A stretch of 64,000 nt of DNA from Carboxylicivirga sp. M1479 (GCF_007097485.1 NZ_VKDE01000015.1:792-64791); one strand, 5' to 3'. Positions 54,533-64,000 are shown, numbered from the stretch's first letter. The notes: generated from the sequence alone by a model not told the origin. Numbers and translations: made by a program.

Positions 54533-56047
54533 TTAATAACCTGGGTTTTGGTCTGCTTCTGTTAAAGCACTATTGTTATCAATCTCACTTTGTGGAATTG
54601 GAAACGTCAGGCGGTAGTAATCCTCATCGCCAAATTGGAAATCCCACTTCGCCCAGTGGTGACCATTACGTTTGAATGGCAGGCTGCGACGTTTGATATC
54701 ATTCCAGCGGAATCCTTCTCCAACTAATTCTTTTCGTCGTTCCAGTAAAATTTCATCTATTAATTCTTGCCCTGTTTTAACGGATTTAATTGCTCCAGGG
54801 AATGCTCTCTTCTGAATAGCATGTAATAAATTCTGCGCCTCAGAATAATTGCCTAATTCAGCTTCACACTCGGCTTCTATTAGGTACATTTCTGAAGCAC
54901 GCATACTAATACGCTCTGCATAACCCGTTTGTCCGTTAATACTTTGAAATTTCAAAACCACATAATTATCCGCATCCAACGGACTGTCCTCTTCATCGCC
55001 ATCCCATCGTATCATCAGGTCGCGGCCATGAGGGAACCAATTTTTACGAACATCAAAATCATTGTAAGTATCCACGAAACTCGTGTCAGCTCGCATAGAA
55101 CTATAACCACTTACAGGAAAGTAGAAAGAAGGAATAGAACCATATATACCATTATCATCTGCTGTATATTTAATCGAATACAGGGTCTCACTGTTTGGAT
55201 AATTAAAACCACTAACTAACCCTTCTACTCCCATTAATTGTATATCTTTTTTAGCAATTGCGGCATGGTCACGTGCTTTCTCCCAGTTATGCATATCTAA
55301 ATAAGTGCGGGCTAAAACGGCATTTGCCGAACGTACATTAAAAAAAGCTGTAGAATCCTGATACATCCTTGGACGCTCGCTTAAAGGCAGCCCTTCAACT
55401 TCAGTAGCATAATCTTTTAACATAGGGATAGCTTCTTCTAAATCCTGAAGAATCTGTCCATAGATATCACCTACCGTCGAACGAGCAATGTCCTCTTCAT
55501 CCCATTCCTTAACCATATTGGCATTTAAAATACCCGGTGCACTCGGATTTACAGAATAAGCCTCGCCATACATTTGGACCAACTTTAGCATAGTATGTGC
55601 ACGCATTACTTTCGCTTGTCCTTTAAGGTTACCCTTTTGAGCATCAGTAGCATCCGGTACTTTATCGGCATTTTCGATGATCTGGTTAGCTTGATAAAGC
55701 AAGAAATATCCATTAGTCCATGGGTCTTCAACCCATCTATAATTAGCCAAGCTTTCCAACTGATATACTGACAAAAACCATCCCCAATTACGTTTAGAGT
55801 CTAAAAGCACATCTTCACCTACTAAATCAGCAATAATTGGCACATATAAACCTTCAAAAAAGTAAGCACTATTGTTATTGTACATTCCAACCAGAGCCGA
55901 CTCAGCATTGGTAATAGATTCAAAAGCTTCATCATACGATATTGCTGTTTCCGGCTTGGTATTCAGAAATTCATCGTTACAAGATACCGTTGAAACTATA
56001 AGAGCAGCTACAACAACTATCTTTATATATTTATTTAAATACTTCAT
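54533..56047 (-). CDS. SusD/RagB-family nutrient-binding lipoprotein
   Basis: A 504-residue outer-membrane lipoprotein with lipobox STVSC at about residues 19-23 followed by NDEFLNTKPETAISYDEAF, the standard SusD start. A TPR-like helical core carries WVEDPWTNGYFLLYQANQIIENADKV and AQAKVMRAHTMLKLVQMYGEAY-like segments, and the C-terminus has RRKELVGEGFRWNDIKRRSL, DYYRLTFPIPQSEIDNN and QNPGY, all SusD landmarks. It caps the SusC channel and binds the nutrient. With giant secreted proteases in the same locus the ligand may be a peptide, as for RagB, rather than a glycan. Confidence 0.95.
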   Translation of the reverse strand: MKYLNKYIKIVVVAALIVSTVSCNDEFLNTKPETAISYDEAFESITNAESALVGMYNNNSAYFFEGLYVPIIADLVGEDVLLDSKRNWGWFLSVYQLESLANYRWVEDPWTNGYFLLYQANQIIENADKVPDATDAQKGNLKGQAKVMRAHTMLKLVQMYGEAYSVNPSAPGILNANMVKEWDEEDIARSTVGDIYGQILQDLEEAIPMLKDYATEVEGLPLSERPRMYQDSTAFFNVRSANAVLARTYLDMHNWEKARDHAAIAKKDIQLMGVEGLVSGFNYPNSETLYSIKYTADDNGIYGSIPSFYFPVSGYSSMRADTSFVDTYNDFDVRKNWFPHGRDLMIRWDGDEEDSPLDADNYVVLKFQSINGQTGYAERISMRASEMYLIEAECEAELGNYSEAQNLLHAIQKRAFPGAIKSVKTGQELIDEILLERRKELVGEGFRWNDIKRRSLPFKRNGHHWAKWDFQFGDEDYYRLTFPIPQSEIDNNSALTEADQNPGY

Positions 56048-56081
56048 CTCTTTATAAATTTTATTATCCCAATTATCAATT

Positions 56082-59000
56082 CTACAAATCCATTTTAATA
56101 CCCATAGTATAAGTTTTCACACCTGGTATGTTATTATTGGTTGTTCCACTTAAGGCTCCTTCCGGATCAAAGCCTTTGAATTTTGTGAAGGTTAAGAGGT
56201 TTTCTGCTGAGACAAAAACCTTTAAACCTTGCATCTTTAGCCTAGAACAAATCGTTTGAGGTAAATTATAGGTTAATGAAATATTCTTAAGTCGAAGATA
56301 TGAAGCATCTTCTAAAAAACGTGTTGAAGGTTGATCACTGTTACTTAAGTTATTTTGCACATACTTTGGCACATTGGTATAACGATTATTTGGTGTCCAT
56401 GCGTCAAGTGCATCTGTTGATAAATTATAACCAGTATTTCGACCATCATGCATATTACCAGCATAATCATAGTTGTAAATCTGACCACCTACACTAAAAT
56501 ACCAATTAAAGGCGAAATCAAAATTCTTATAGGTCAGCATATTTGAGAATCCACCATAGAAATCTGGCAAAGCAGATCCCTGTCGTGTACGTTCGGCGTC
56601 CTCATATTGGTTAGTCACCATCCGCCCTGAACCATTGGGATCATTAAAAGCAGAACCTGGTTCTACACTATTGTCTTCGTCATCAGACAGTACATTGGTG
56701 TACCATAAAGGATCACCATTGTTCGGATTGACACCAGCCCATTCTTTCATGAAAAATTGATGCCTATCCCCTCCTGGCTCAAGCATTTGGGTAGCACCTT
56801 TAATACGATCCTGCTCCAGATTTATGATTTCATTACGGTTAGCTGTAATGTTGAAACCGGTTTCATTATAAATTGCACCAAACTTTTTTCTATAGGTTAA
56901 CATGGCTTCAACACCATAATTTTTCATGGCTCCCAGATTAGTCGTAATGCTGGTAAAACCTTTTGCTGAAGATAAAGGGCGGCCATATAGTAGACCATCA
57001 GACTTCTTTTGGTATAATTCGACTGTCGCAGATAAATGTCTAAAAACGGTTGCTTCAATACCAAAGTTACTTGAGGTCATTGACTCCCAGTGAATATCGG
57101 AATTTGGTGGCTGAATTGCACCAATACCTGGGTACCCTCCATACTTAGCACCTCCACTGTATAAACCAAGTGATGTATAATTACCAATATTATTATTACC
57201 GGACGTACCATAACTGGCTCTCAATTTAAGATCGTTTAACCAAAGAATATCTTGCATCCAATCTTCCTGCTTAATACGCCAACTACCACCAACTGAATAG
57301 AACAAACCATATTTATGCTCCGCTCCAAATCGTGAACTACCATCGGCACGAACACTAGCACTAACATAATATTTACTGTTGTAATTATACTTTGCCTGAG
57401 CTAAATATGAAATCAAATTAGATTCCGAACTGCTACTACTAGGTGTTTCTGGTTGACTCCCCCAAGTTAGATCGTATTTATTTGGGAGTGCAAAGCGAGA
57501 TGCCTGAGCACTCATGCTTTCACTATAAACACCTGAAGCCTCCTGACCAGCAATAACTTCTAAACTGGATAAGTCGGTATATTTATTCCATGAAGCAACA
57601 TTCGAAATGGTCCATACATAACCTTCTCCAGAGGACATAGAACTTACTCCGCTCTTTGCTGCTCCATTACCATGGTAAGGATTAGTGTATGACAATCCTT
57701 TAGAATGATTGTAATCAACCGAACCTGTCGTTTTGAATGATACGGTTGGTAATATTTTAACATCAATAAATGAACTTAACATGCTACGCATGCCTTTTGA
57801 ACGATTAATGTCCATCTCGGCCAAAGCCACTGGGTTAAAATCTATTAAAGCCCTATTACCCCAGGCCCATGACCCATTAGGCATATAAACCGGTGAAGCA
57901 GCATTAATAATTTCAGCAGCATACGTTGGATTAGCCCCAGCTGTACCAGGGCTATGTCCGTTTGTTACACTGTATGACATCAAACTGTTAACACCAGCAG
58001 TAATAAAGCTATTGACTTTGTGTGATACGTTAATTTTACTACTGTAACGCTTGTAATTTGAGCTTAATACTGTACCACTATCATCGTAGTAACCTAATGA
58101 GAAATAGACTTTAGTATCTTCTGTTCCTCCAGATACATTTAAGTTATAATTCTGTACAATACCGGTTTTGTAAACTTCGTCACGCCAGTTGGTATTAGTA
58201 CGGACTTCTGTACCAGGAATTAATTTACCATTATCATCCAATGGTTTCTCGAGCCCGAAGGGATTATAACCAACTACGCCTTCTACTTCATCATGTGCTT
58301 TTCCAACACTATATCTATGTGGATCACCACCATATATATCCTGAAACTCTTTCCATCCAGCATCTCCTTCTGTTGGTACATTATCAATGTAGCGATTATA
58401 GATGCCCATCCAAGAGTGTTCGTAGAACTGGGTAGAATTCATTAATGGATAACCATCGGAAATACGATTGGCGATACCCCTCTGTGCGCTAAAAGAAATA
58501 CGTGTTTTACCGGCTTTACCTTGCTTGGTGGTAATAATGATTACACCATTAGCGGCACGTGAACCATATAAAGAAGCCGATACAGCATCTTTCAATACTG
58601 TTGTACTCTCAATATCATTGGGGTTAATTGAGTTTAGTCCACCTTCAATAGGCACCCCATCAACAATGTATAAAGGTGAGCTACCTGCTGACATTGAACC
58701 AATACCTCGAATTATGACCTGAGCATTTGCTCCCGGTTGACCTGAAGAGCTGGTCACCTGAAGTCCTGCAGTCGTCCCCTGAAGGGCTTTTTCGAATGAT
58801 GTTACCGGGCGGTTTTCAATCACTTCGGCGTCGACCACTTGTGCAGCCCCAGTGTATGCTTCCTTAGTTGTTGAACCATAAGCTACTACCATTACTTCAT
58901 CTACTATTTCACTGTCTGGCGCCATTGTTACATCAATGTTTGTACGCCCGTTCACTACCTCTTTCACTGCTTTCATCCCGATAAATGAATACACAATGGT

Positions 59001-59204
59001 AGCATCAGAAGGAACCTCTAATGAGTATAAGCCATCAATATTAGTGATGGTACCTGTTGTTGTTCCCTCGATAAATACATTCACCCCCGGTAATGTTAAG
59101 CCGGTAGCTGCCTCAGTCACTGTTCCTTGTACCTGATTGGTTTGCGCCGTTGCTGACACTATAAACACCAGGCTTAAAAGAAATCCCCACAGAAAACTTT
59201 TCAT
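56082..59204 (-). CDS. SusC/RagA-family TonB-dependent outer-membrane transporter
   Basis: A 1040-residue TonB-dependent transporter. The signal peptide (1-20) precedes a carboxypeptidase-D-like domain (VQGTVTEAATGLTLPGVNVF, to about 95), the SusC linker (DEVMVVAYGSTTKEAYTGA) and a plug domain (QVIIRGIGSMSAGSSPLYIV, LKDAVSASLYGSRAANGVI). The remainder is a 22-strand barrel ending in an aromatic/hydrophobic C-terminus (YTMGIKMDL). It imports nutrients across the outer membrane using energy from TonB-ExbBD, with the SusD protein as lid. The gene is 34 bases upstream of susD. A 238-base gap with a strong hairpin separates it from the coiled-coil lipoprotein gene. Confidence 0.96.
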   Translation of the reverse strand: MKSFLWGFLLSLVFIVSATAQTNQVQGTVTEAATGLTLPGVNVFIEGTTTGTITNIDGLYSLEVPSDATIVYSFIGMKAVKEVVNGRTNIDVTMAPDSEIVDEVMVVAYGSTTKEAYTGAAQVVDAEVIENRPVTSFEKALQGTTAGLQVTSSSGQPGANAQVIIRGIGSMSAGSSPLYIVDGVPIEGGLNSINPNDIESTTVLKDAVSASLYGSRAANGVIIITTKQGKAGKTRISFSAQRGIANRISDGYPLMNSTQFYEHSWMGIYNRYIDNVPTEGDAGWKEFQDIYGGDPHRYSVGKAHDEVEGVVGYNPFGLEKPLDDNGKLIPGTEVRTNTNWRDEVYKTGIVQNYNLNVSGGTEDTKVYFSLGYYDDSGTVLSSNYKRYSSKINVSHKVNSFITAGVNSLMSYSVTNGHSPGTAGANPTYAAEIINAASPVYMPNGSWAWGNRALIDFNPVALAEMDINRSKGMRSMLSSFIDVKILPTVSFKTTGSVDYNHSKGLSYTNPYHGNGAAKSGVSSMSSGEGYVWTISNVASWNKYTDLSSLEVIAGQEASGVYSESMSAQASRFALPNKYDLTWGSQPETPSSSSSESNLISYLAQAKYNYNSKYYVSASVRADGSSRFGAEHKYGLFYSVGGSWRIKQEDWMQDILWLNDLKLRASYGTSGNNNIGNYTSLGLYSGGAKYGGYPGIGAIQPPNSDIHWESMTSSNFGIEATVFRHLSATVELYQKKSDGLLYGRPLSSAKGFTSITTNLGAMKNYGVEAMLTYRKKFGAIYNETGFNITANRNEIINLEQDRIKGATQMLEPGGDRHQFFMKEWAGVNPNNGDPLWYTNVLSDDEDNSVEPGSAFNDPNGSGRMVTNQYEDAERTRQGSALPDFYGGFSNMLTYKNFDFAFNWYFSVGGQIYNYDYAGNMHDGRNTGYNLSTDALDAWTPNNRYTNVPKYVQNNLSNSDQPSTRFLEDASYLRLKNISLTYNLPQTICSRLKMQGLKVFVSAENLLTFTKFKGFDPEGALSGTTNNNIPGVKTYTMGIKMDL

Positions 59205-59360
59205 TCGTTTATTTTTAGTTTATCGCAAATGCTATCACCATCGCTGGTGATCTTACACCTGCAACGTCATTCGCCTATTTAATAATAGTTGTTACAAAAA
59301 TTTGATTGGGTTGGAGTTTAGCAAACCATTTACTTCCGTTTGCCAAGGAAAAGGGAAAGT

Positions 59361-59408
59361 TCCCTGGTGGCGCTATTTGTTTCCGGCAAATATGAGCGAC
59401 ACCAGGGA
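59361..59408 (-). other. Intercistronic hairpin between coiled-coil lipoprotein gene and susC
   Basis: Outer arms TCCCTGGTG (59361-59369) and CACCAGGGA (59400-59408) pair perfectly; after one mismatch CGCT/AGCG continues the stem, and ATTTG/CAAAT (59375-59379 and 59387-59391) closes a 7-base loop. It begins 34 bases past the lipoprotein stop. There is no clean U-run after it, so it may limit read-through or protect the upstream message, leading to unequal expression of the lipoprotein and SusC. Confidence 0.6.
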
Positions 59409-59442
59409 AATATTTCCTTAGAGATTATTAGTTGTGTGTAAA

Positions 59443-62100
59443 TTACACAGCGTTTGTTATATTAGTCTTGATATATTCAATAAAAGCAACTTCATCCATG
59501 TCACTCTTGATTTTCCAATCGGTAACAGGGTCACCATTTTGATCAATGTATTCAGGATAAAGATCAAGGTTCATTCCATCTGCACCTTTTACATATAAAG
59601 TCACACAGCTTCGTCCGTCAGGTGTTGCCACATGCGTTGATAATTCAACACCTTCGATGAATGATTTTAAGAAAGGTAGTTTTTGTCCTTCATTGATAGC
59701 AATCGAAACTAAACTAAAGCTTGTTGTTGTTTCAGTAAATGAAGCCAGATTGTTTAATACATTACTTAAATCAACATCTCCACCATAAGTAATAATATCA
59801 ACCTTTTCCAAAGCCGTAAGCAATGGTAGTGGAGCTGAGATAGATACCGGAGCCGTACCCGCACTCTGCCATTTCATGGTATACTTAGCACATGATGCCA
59901 ATAAAGGTAACTTAATATCTATGGCACCAGCAGCTTCTCCAATATTGCCTACCGCCATAAACAAATCACCAACTGAAGCTAACTTAGGCATATCAACAAT
60001 AGTACCATTAGCAGTAATACCGTTAATTTTAAGCGTACTGTTTAGTGTTTCAAGATTAGCCATTCCAACTTTTGTAACACCGTTTGAAAATTCAAGCATA
60101 TTTGCCGATGTTAAAGCATCGAAACCAACTACCTGATCCCACATACCTGAGAACTTAACTCTACCAACAATCGTTGTTACATTAGCAAACTGTGTCGAAT
60201 TCCATGACATTGCCTGCTCGGTTTTATTTTCTATCACTAAAGAGTTTAATTCAGTAGCAACTGGCAATAACTGAGAAATATCGTAGGCCGAATGGTTAAA
60301 CGATATCAATAAGTCTATACCTGTTCCGGCTAATGTACTCAAGCCTGCATATGATTCTACTGGGTATAACTCTGTTGTATATGGGTCCCCAACAATGTCA
60401 GGATAAATCTTGTCATACACTTTTACGCCAGTAGGCTCGTTGCCAGCTGCGAACATTTTATCCCAATCTTGCATACCACCATAAACTTCAACGCTGGTTA
60501 CCGAGGCGTTTGCAAAGCCCGTTGCAATCGCTTGTTCTCCGCCATTCAGTACAAGTCTATTGACTGTTGCCGTATGGGAAAAGAAATCTGTAACCAATCC
60601 TGCGTTATCATCTCTTTCATATAGTTTAGAAGCGTCAATGATCACAGTTGGAAAACTTGTTACACCAGAGAATGCATCAGCTGTAATCTCCACATCAGGC
60701 GATATAACAAGTGTAGCTCCACGGTTGGCGGAGTTAAAAGCATTCACGCCACTGATCTCCCCTTGCATAACCACAGTATTTGGTAACCCAACTAAGCTCG
60801 TAAAAGCAGTAAACTTAGCCATTTGACCTTGAATGTTAATTAACTTTGGCTTACCTGTCATACTGATCAAGGCCATTACCTCACGTGTTTTTACCGGCGC
60901 ATAGCTCTGCTCTTCCCACTTACCTGTATTAATATAAATCTCAGTGTTGTACTGCTTAATATCAACAACATTATTAAGAATAGAAGTTAACATACGGTTA
61001 TTATCAAAGGTGATATTACCCTGTATAGATGTTAACGAAGAAGGGCTAAATGATTTTAGACCAACCAAAGGTTGCCCCCAGTCACCACCAGCATGGTTAT
61101 TTGTAACCATTAGGTCACCATTAATGGTCGTCAATGTTTGAGAAATTACCTCATCAATTGTATTACCTTCAAATACAACATCTCCATTAATTTCTGCACC
61201 TAAAAATTCAAACGTAGTCATGAAACAGTTAGCAACATATACATTTCCCGCTACATCAGGCAACTGGAAAGCTGCTGTTTTCACGCGTGAGATTTCAACA
61301 TCGCCTGGTATAGGAGCGCCATTTAAGTTAATAGCAACATCCACATCGTATTGACTAGGAGCATTAACATAAAGGTCTAAAGTTAACCCACCTAACATCT
61401 GCAGACCTGCAAAACTAAGTGTATTTAAATTGTTGAATCTGCTATTGTTGCCTTCTGCAATCAGACTTAACTCACCACGATGCACAATCAGGTCATTTAA
61501 TACAATAGATTCCAAAGTAGACTTAGGGCTTACCTGTAAACTACCACCAATTGATTTTAAACCCTCAAAACTAACAGCTGCATCATCAGTATTAATAACT
61601 AAGTTACCACCAATGTGTCCAAGACCTGCAATAGTACCTACTGTTGACTCAACATAGCCACCAATCCATTTAGCACCATTTAACTGAGCTGCCTGCTCTG
61701 GTGTTGACACATGAACAAACCCTGTAACAATGCTTGCACCAGCTTCTGTGAAAGCGGCGTAATCAGCATCTGTCAGCAGGTTTCCATAATAAATAGACGC
61801 AGCATTGGCATCAACCTCCTGGTTTATGGCTTCCAACTCAGCTACTAAGTCTAATAATTCTTGCGTTTGGTCACTTAACTTTCCATCTTGCTCCTGATTT
61901 TTCGCAACTAATTCCGCAATTCTTGCTTCTAAGGCAGCAACTTGCGCTTCTAAAGTAGCCTGTTGAGTCTCCTCCAGTTCAGTCACGTGCTCATTTAAGT
62001 CATCAATTTGCTTTTGTAGATCATCGATATCATCACCAACACAGCTACCAAAGGTAACCATCCCGGCCACTAACATCATTGAAAAAATTTTTCTTTTCAT
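59443..62100 (-). CDS. Coiled-coil surface lipoprotein with leucine-rich/receptor-L-like repeats
   Basis: An 885-residue lipoprotein. The signal ends at Cys20 (TFGSCVGDD), with acidic residues after Cys that favour surface display. Residues about 24-98 are a heptad-rich coiled coil (DDLQKQIDDLNEHVTELEE and on), likely a stalk or trimer. The rest (about 125-800) is a chain of irregular beta-solenoid/leucine-rich-like repeats with phrases such as IGGNLVINTDDAAVSF, INGDLMVTNN, IQGNITFDNNRMLTSI and LNSLVIENKTEQ, recalling receptor L-domain or SPS2-like repeats. I do not recognise a named family. As first gene of the SusC/SusD locus it may be an adhesin or substrate-docking protein. Its own promoter must lie in the 1.2-kb gap upstream. 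Confidence 0.75.
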   Translation of the reverse strand: MKRKIFSMMLVAGMVTFGSCVGDDIDDLQKQIDDLNEHVTELEETQQATLEAQVAALEARIAELVAKNQEQDGKLSDQTQELLDLVAELEAINQEVDANAASIYYGNLLTDADYAAFTEAGASIVTGFVHVSTPEQAAQLNGAKWIGGYVESTVGTIAGLGHIGGNLVINTDDAAVSFEGLKSIGGSLQVSPKSTLESIVLNDLIVHRGELSLIAEGNNSRFNNLNTLSFAGLQMLGGLTLDLYVNAPSQYDVDVAINLNGAPIPGDVEISRVKTAAFQLPDVAGNVYVANCFMTTFEFLGAEINGDVVFEGNTIDEVISQTLTTINGDLMVTNNHAGGDWGQPLVGLKSFSPSSLTSIQGNITFDNNRMLTSILNNVVDIKQYNTEIYINTGKWEEQSYAPVKTREVMALISMTGKPKLINIQGQMAKFTAFTSLVGLPNTVVMQGEISGVNAFNSANRGATLVISPDVEITADAFSGVTSFPTVIIDASKLYERDDNAGLVTDFFSHTATVNRLVLNGGEQAIATGFANASVTSVEVYGGMQDWDKMFAAGNEPTGVKVYDKIYPDIVGDPYTTELYPVESYAGLSTLAGTGIDLLISFNHSAYDISQLLPVATELNSLVIENKTEQAMSWNSTQFANVTTIVGRVKFSGMWDQVVGFDALTSANMLEFSNGVTKVGMANLETLNSTLKINGITANGTIVDMPKLASVGDLFMAVGNIGEAAGAIDIKLPLLASCAKYTMKWQSAGTAPVSISAPLPLLTALEKVDIITYGGDVDLSNVLNNLASFTETTTSFSLVSIAINEGQKLPFLKSFIEGVELSTHVATPDGRSCVTLYVKGADGMNLDLYPEYIDQNGDPVTDWKIKSDMDEVAFIEYIKTNITNAV

Positions 62101-63266
62101 AATTAATTTTTAAATATTACTGATTAAATTGTTAGAGGCATCGTAAGCTTTTGCAAATAGCCTGCAAGGCATTATGTATGCTAGCTTTTCAGATTGTTTA
62201 CGCCTTCTTATGTCACCACTAACCATATTAATATCTTAACAATGAGCACTAACGCATCATTCGTGTAATTTTCTTCTAGTGGGGCTTAGGTTATTTCTTT
62301 TGTTGCTAATCCAAACAAACTAACTCGTCAAAACCAATTAGATACCAATTTGTATTGCATCGTTTTTGAACGCAAAATATTCGTCTGCTTTTATGCTTTA
62401 ATTTGCTACAGCACAAAAAAAGACATTAAACACCTAATATTTAAGTTGTTTTCCTTGGTTTTAAAGTATGTATTCCATGCTTTTTACGACAGGGTTAACC
62501 TTATCTATGGTGCCTTACGAATTTATTTCCAACACTATACAACGCATTAAAATAACATAAATACATATGAAATAAACAAAGAGTCAGTATCCATTACTGA
62601 TAATGCGACCTTACTTATTCGACAATAAATTCAGATATAACAAGACCTTTATGCACTGTTGTATTTTTAACGCATAGCACCATACGGTAACTATATTTAA
62701 CAGGAAATAATTCAATAGCACCAATTGATATTAATCAGGTATATTTTAAAATATCCTGTAATAAATTGTTTTTTAGCGAATAGACAACACCGAACTAAAG
62801 GTAGATGTAGCTGTGTAGTACAAAACTAACCTTTATGTACCAAAAACTCTGTTTCTAAATGATAGTAAATCACAATAAATAATTATTGATTATAAATTAT
62901 ATGGTAATATTTTCAGCAATCCCTACCTCTTATCTCTAATATGGTTTGATTTACTGATATAATTACAGCTTAAATGTGTTTTACTTTTAAAGTCACCTTA
63001 ATGGTACGGTAGTATTACCCATTGTAGTTTTTTTTACTTACGCTTAAAGTGCATAGAAATTGCAATTAGTATAATCCTTGGATATCAAAGCTCCAGCTCC
63101 GGGATTTCGTCGTACTAGAGTTAGGTCTTCTACGGCTTAACCACGCTCGCAGCGAGGTTGTACCGCAAACAGGCACTAAGCTGGAACGAGGAAGCTAGCT
63201 AGCAGGGCACTCATATATTGATCTTATTAATTGCCACGGAACTAAGATATATTATTGGATAATATC
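62101..63266. other. Long non-coding region upstream of the surface-protein locus
   Basis: About 1.2 kb, mostly very AT-rich, with no gene I can support. TAGTTTTG (minus strand, 62821-62828) resembles a -7 element, but the TTTG near it is only 12 bases away. Positions 63080-63210 are clearly GC-richer than their surroundings and contain short inverted repeats (for example CTCGCAGCGAG), suggesting a remnant of foreign or mobile DNA or an unrecognised RNA. The promoter of the coiled-coil lipoprotein/SusCD genes is expected here. Confidence 0.4.
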
Positions 63267-63314
63267 ACAAAAAAGTGGCGATTTATTAAGCATGTACTTA
63301 ATAAATCGCCACTT
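63267..63314 (-). terminator. Intrinsic terminator of the arylsulfatase gene
   Basis: A perfect 18-bp stem, arms 63273-63290 and 63297-63314 (AAGTGGCGATTTATTAAG and its complement), closes a 6-base loop. On the minus strand it is followed by six T (63269-63274, overlapping the stem base). It begins 19 bases past the stop codon at 63334. Confidence 0.85.
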
Positions 63315-63333
63315 CTATAAAGGTATTTTATAC

Positions 63334-64000
63334 CTATTCAGGTATACTCACCGTTACTTTATTTACATATCCAGTAAATTTTGAATCTTTTAAATTTTTA
63401 AATACTAAATCAGCAACCTGAGTAGCATCGTCCATTCCTACATCAGCCGTTTCGTCACCTGAGAATACGGCCGGCTCAGTTTTTTCAACCCGACCTTCAG
63501 CAACTTTTTTACCATCCACATAAAGTATGGCATTACCTCCTTTACCAGTTCCACCACCATCGTAATCAAACTGTAACTTTATCTCAGCATTCTTATTGCT
63601 TATCTTTTTATTCGATTTAATGGTGTAACGTTTTAATCCAAAATAGTTATAGGTATAAGCAGGATAGCCATTATCCATATAAACAGCCCAACCACCGAAT
63701 TTACCACCTTGACAAAGAATAATCCCCCGGTCATTGCCTTTAAGGTTTACATCAGCAACAATGGTTTTTGATTTGTTTTTCACATTTATAAAGGTATTTT
63801 CCATGATACCTTCCATTCCATGAGACAAGGTAAGTGATTTACGTTTACCCATTAAATCTGGTCTTCCGGCAAGTTCAGCATTGAACCGTTCATACAAGCG
63901 ATCATCCAATGGATATACATTATTAGCAATAGCTTCTTTTTCAAACAAGGCTTTCATTTCTGCCAGCTTATCTGGATATTCAGCAGCCAGGTTATTGGTA
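63334..64000 (-). CDS. Arylsulfatase, C-terminal part (5' end outside window)
   Basis: The frame is open from the right edge (TNLAAEYPDKLAEMKALFEKEA) to the stop at 63334, giving the last 221 residues or so of an arylsulfatase; the internal Met at 63957 is not the real start. The C-terminal part of large sulfatases is recognisable: NVYPLDDRLYERFNAELAGRPDLMGKRKSL, GMEGIMENTFINVKNKSKTI, a beta-sandwich with RGIILCQGGKFGGWAVYMDNG and YNYFGLKRYTI, and FSGDETADVGMDDATQVADL. The catalytic formylglycine motif would be upstream, outside the window. Such enzymes desulfate glycans or aryl sulfates. The gene ends before a strong terminator, so it is not co-transcribed with the SusCD locus. Confidence 0.88.
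   Translation of the reverse strand, partial: TNNLAAEYPDKLAEMKALFEKEAIANNVYPLDDRLYERFNAELAGRPDLMGKRKSLTLSHGMEGIMENTFINVKNKSKTIVADVNLKGNDRGIILCQGGKFGGWAVYMDNGYPAYTYNYFGLKRYTIKSNKKISNKNAEIKLQFDYDGGGTGKGGNAILYVDGKKVAEGRVEKTEPAVFSGDETADVGMDDATQVADLVFKNLKDSKFTGYVNKVTVSIPE

Noticed and set aside
62821-62844. Promoter TAGTTTTG with TTTG upstream for the surface-protein locus
   Set aside because: Spacing is only 12 bases and it lies over 700 bases from the first start codon.
63334-63957. A complete small gene starting at the Met at 63957
   Set aside because: The frame continues upstream to the window edge with arylsulfatase-like residues, so this Met is internal.

Overview
The window is chromosomal DNA of a member of the Bacteroidota, most likely a marine or sediment Bacteroidales/Marinilabiliales type. 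The evidence is a SusC/SusD pair, C-terminal type IX secretion sorting domains, FISUMP-domain lipoproteins, AT-rich DNA and weak ribosome binding sites. Every gene I can support lies on the minus strand, so transcription runs from high to low coordinates. I see no rRNA, tRNA, CRISPR array or intact insertion sequence.

Region A (1-23634) is one long co-directional cluster of 17 genes with mostly overlapping or very short junctions. Its upstream half encodes a lipid or terpenoid pathway: a secreted beta-propeller, a ferredoxin, a radical SAM enzyme, a DUF116-polyprenyl diphosphate synthase fusion, a prenyltransferase-fold protein, and a class II (squalene-hopene cyclase family) terpene cyclase with an intact DADD acid motif. 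Its downstream half encodes redox wiring: more beta-propellers, an NHL-type propeller, a 71-residue cysteine protein, a Tat-type ferredoxin, a NapH/NosR-like membrane Fe-S protein, an NADH-oxidising HydC-HydB-like flavoprotein fusion and a HydA-N-like ferredoxin. It ends with an ABC ATPase and a large FtsX-type permease that runs off the window. No hydrogenase catalytic domain and no squalene synthase genes are present. I infer an NADH-powered, envelope-associated system that makes, modifies and perhaps exports an isoprenoid. This is the best candidate here for an undescribed system.

Region B (24436-31572) is a complete uronate catabolism operon: LacI-type regulator, KDG kinase, KDPG aldolase, hexuronate-type MFS transporter, KduI, KduD and a DUF4861 lipoprotein. 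It has a double palindromic operator directly before the regulator gene and a clear intrinsic terminator after the last gene.

Region C (31573-36104) holds degraded sequence, a PAS histidine kinase/LuxR-type response regulator pair and a small membrane protein.

Region D (36105-62100) looks like a protein- or peptide-utilisation locus: a coiled-coil surface lipoprotein, SusC, SusD, then a tandem duplication of a FISUMP lipoprotein plus a giant (about 2535-residue) secreted subtilase with a type IX sorting domain. Region E (62101-64000) is a 1.2 kb non-coding stretch followed by the 3' end of an arylsulfatase gene cut by the window edge.
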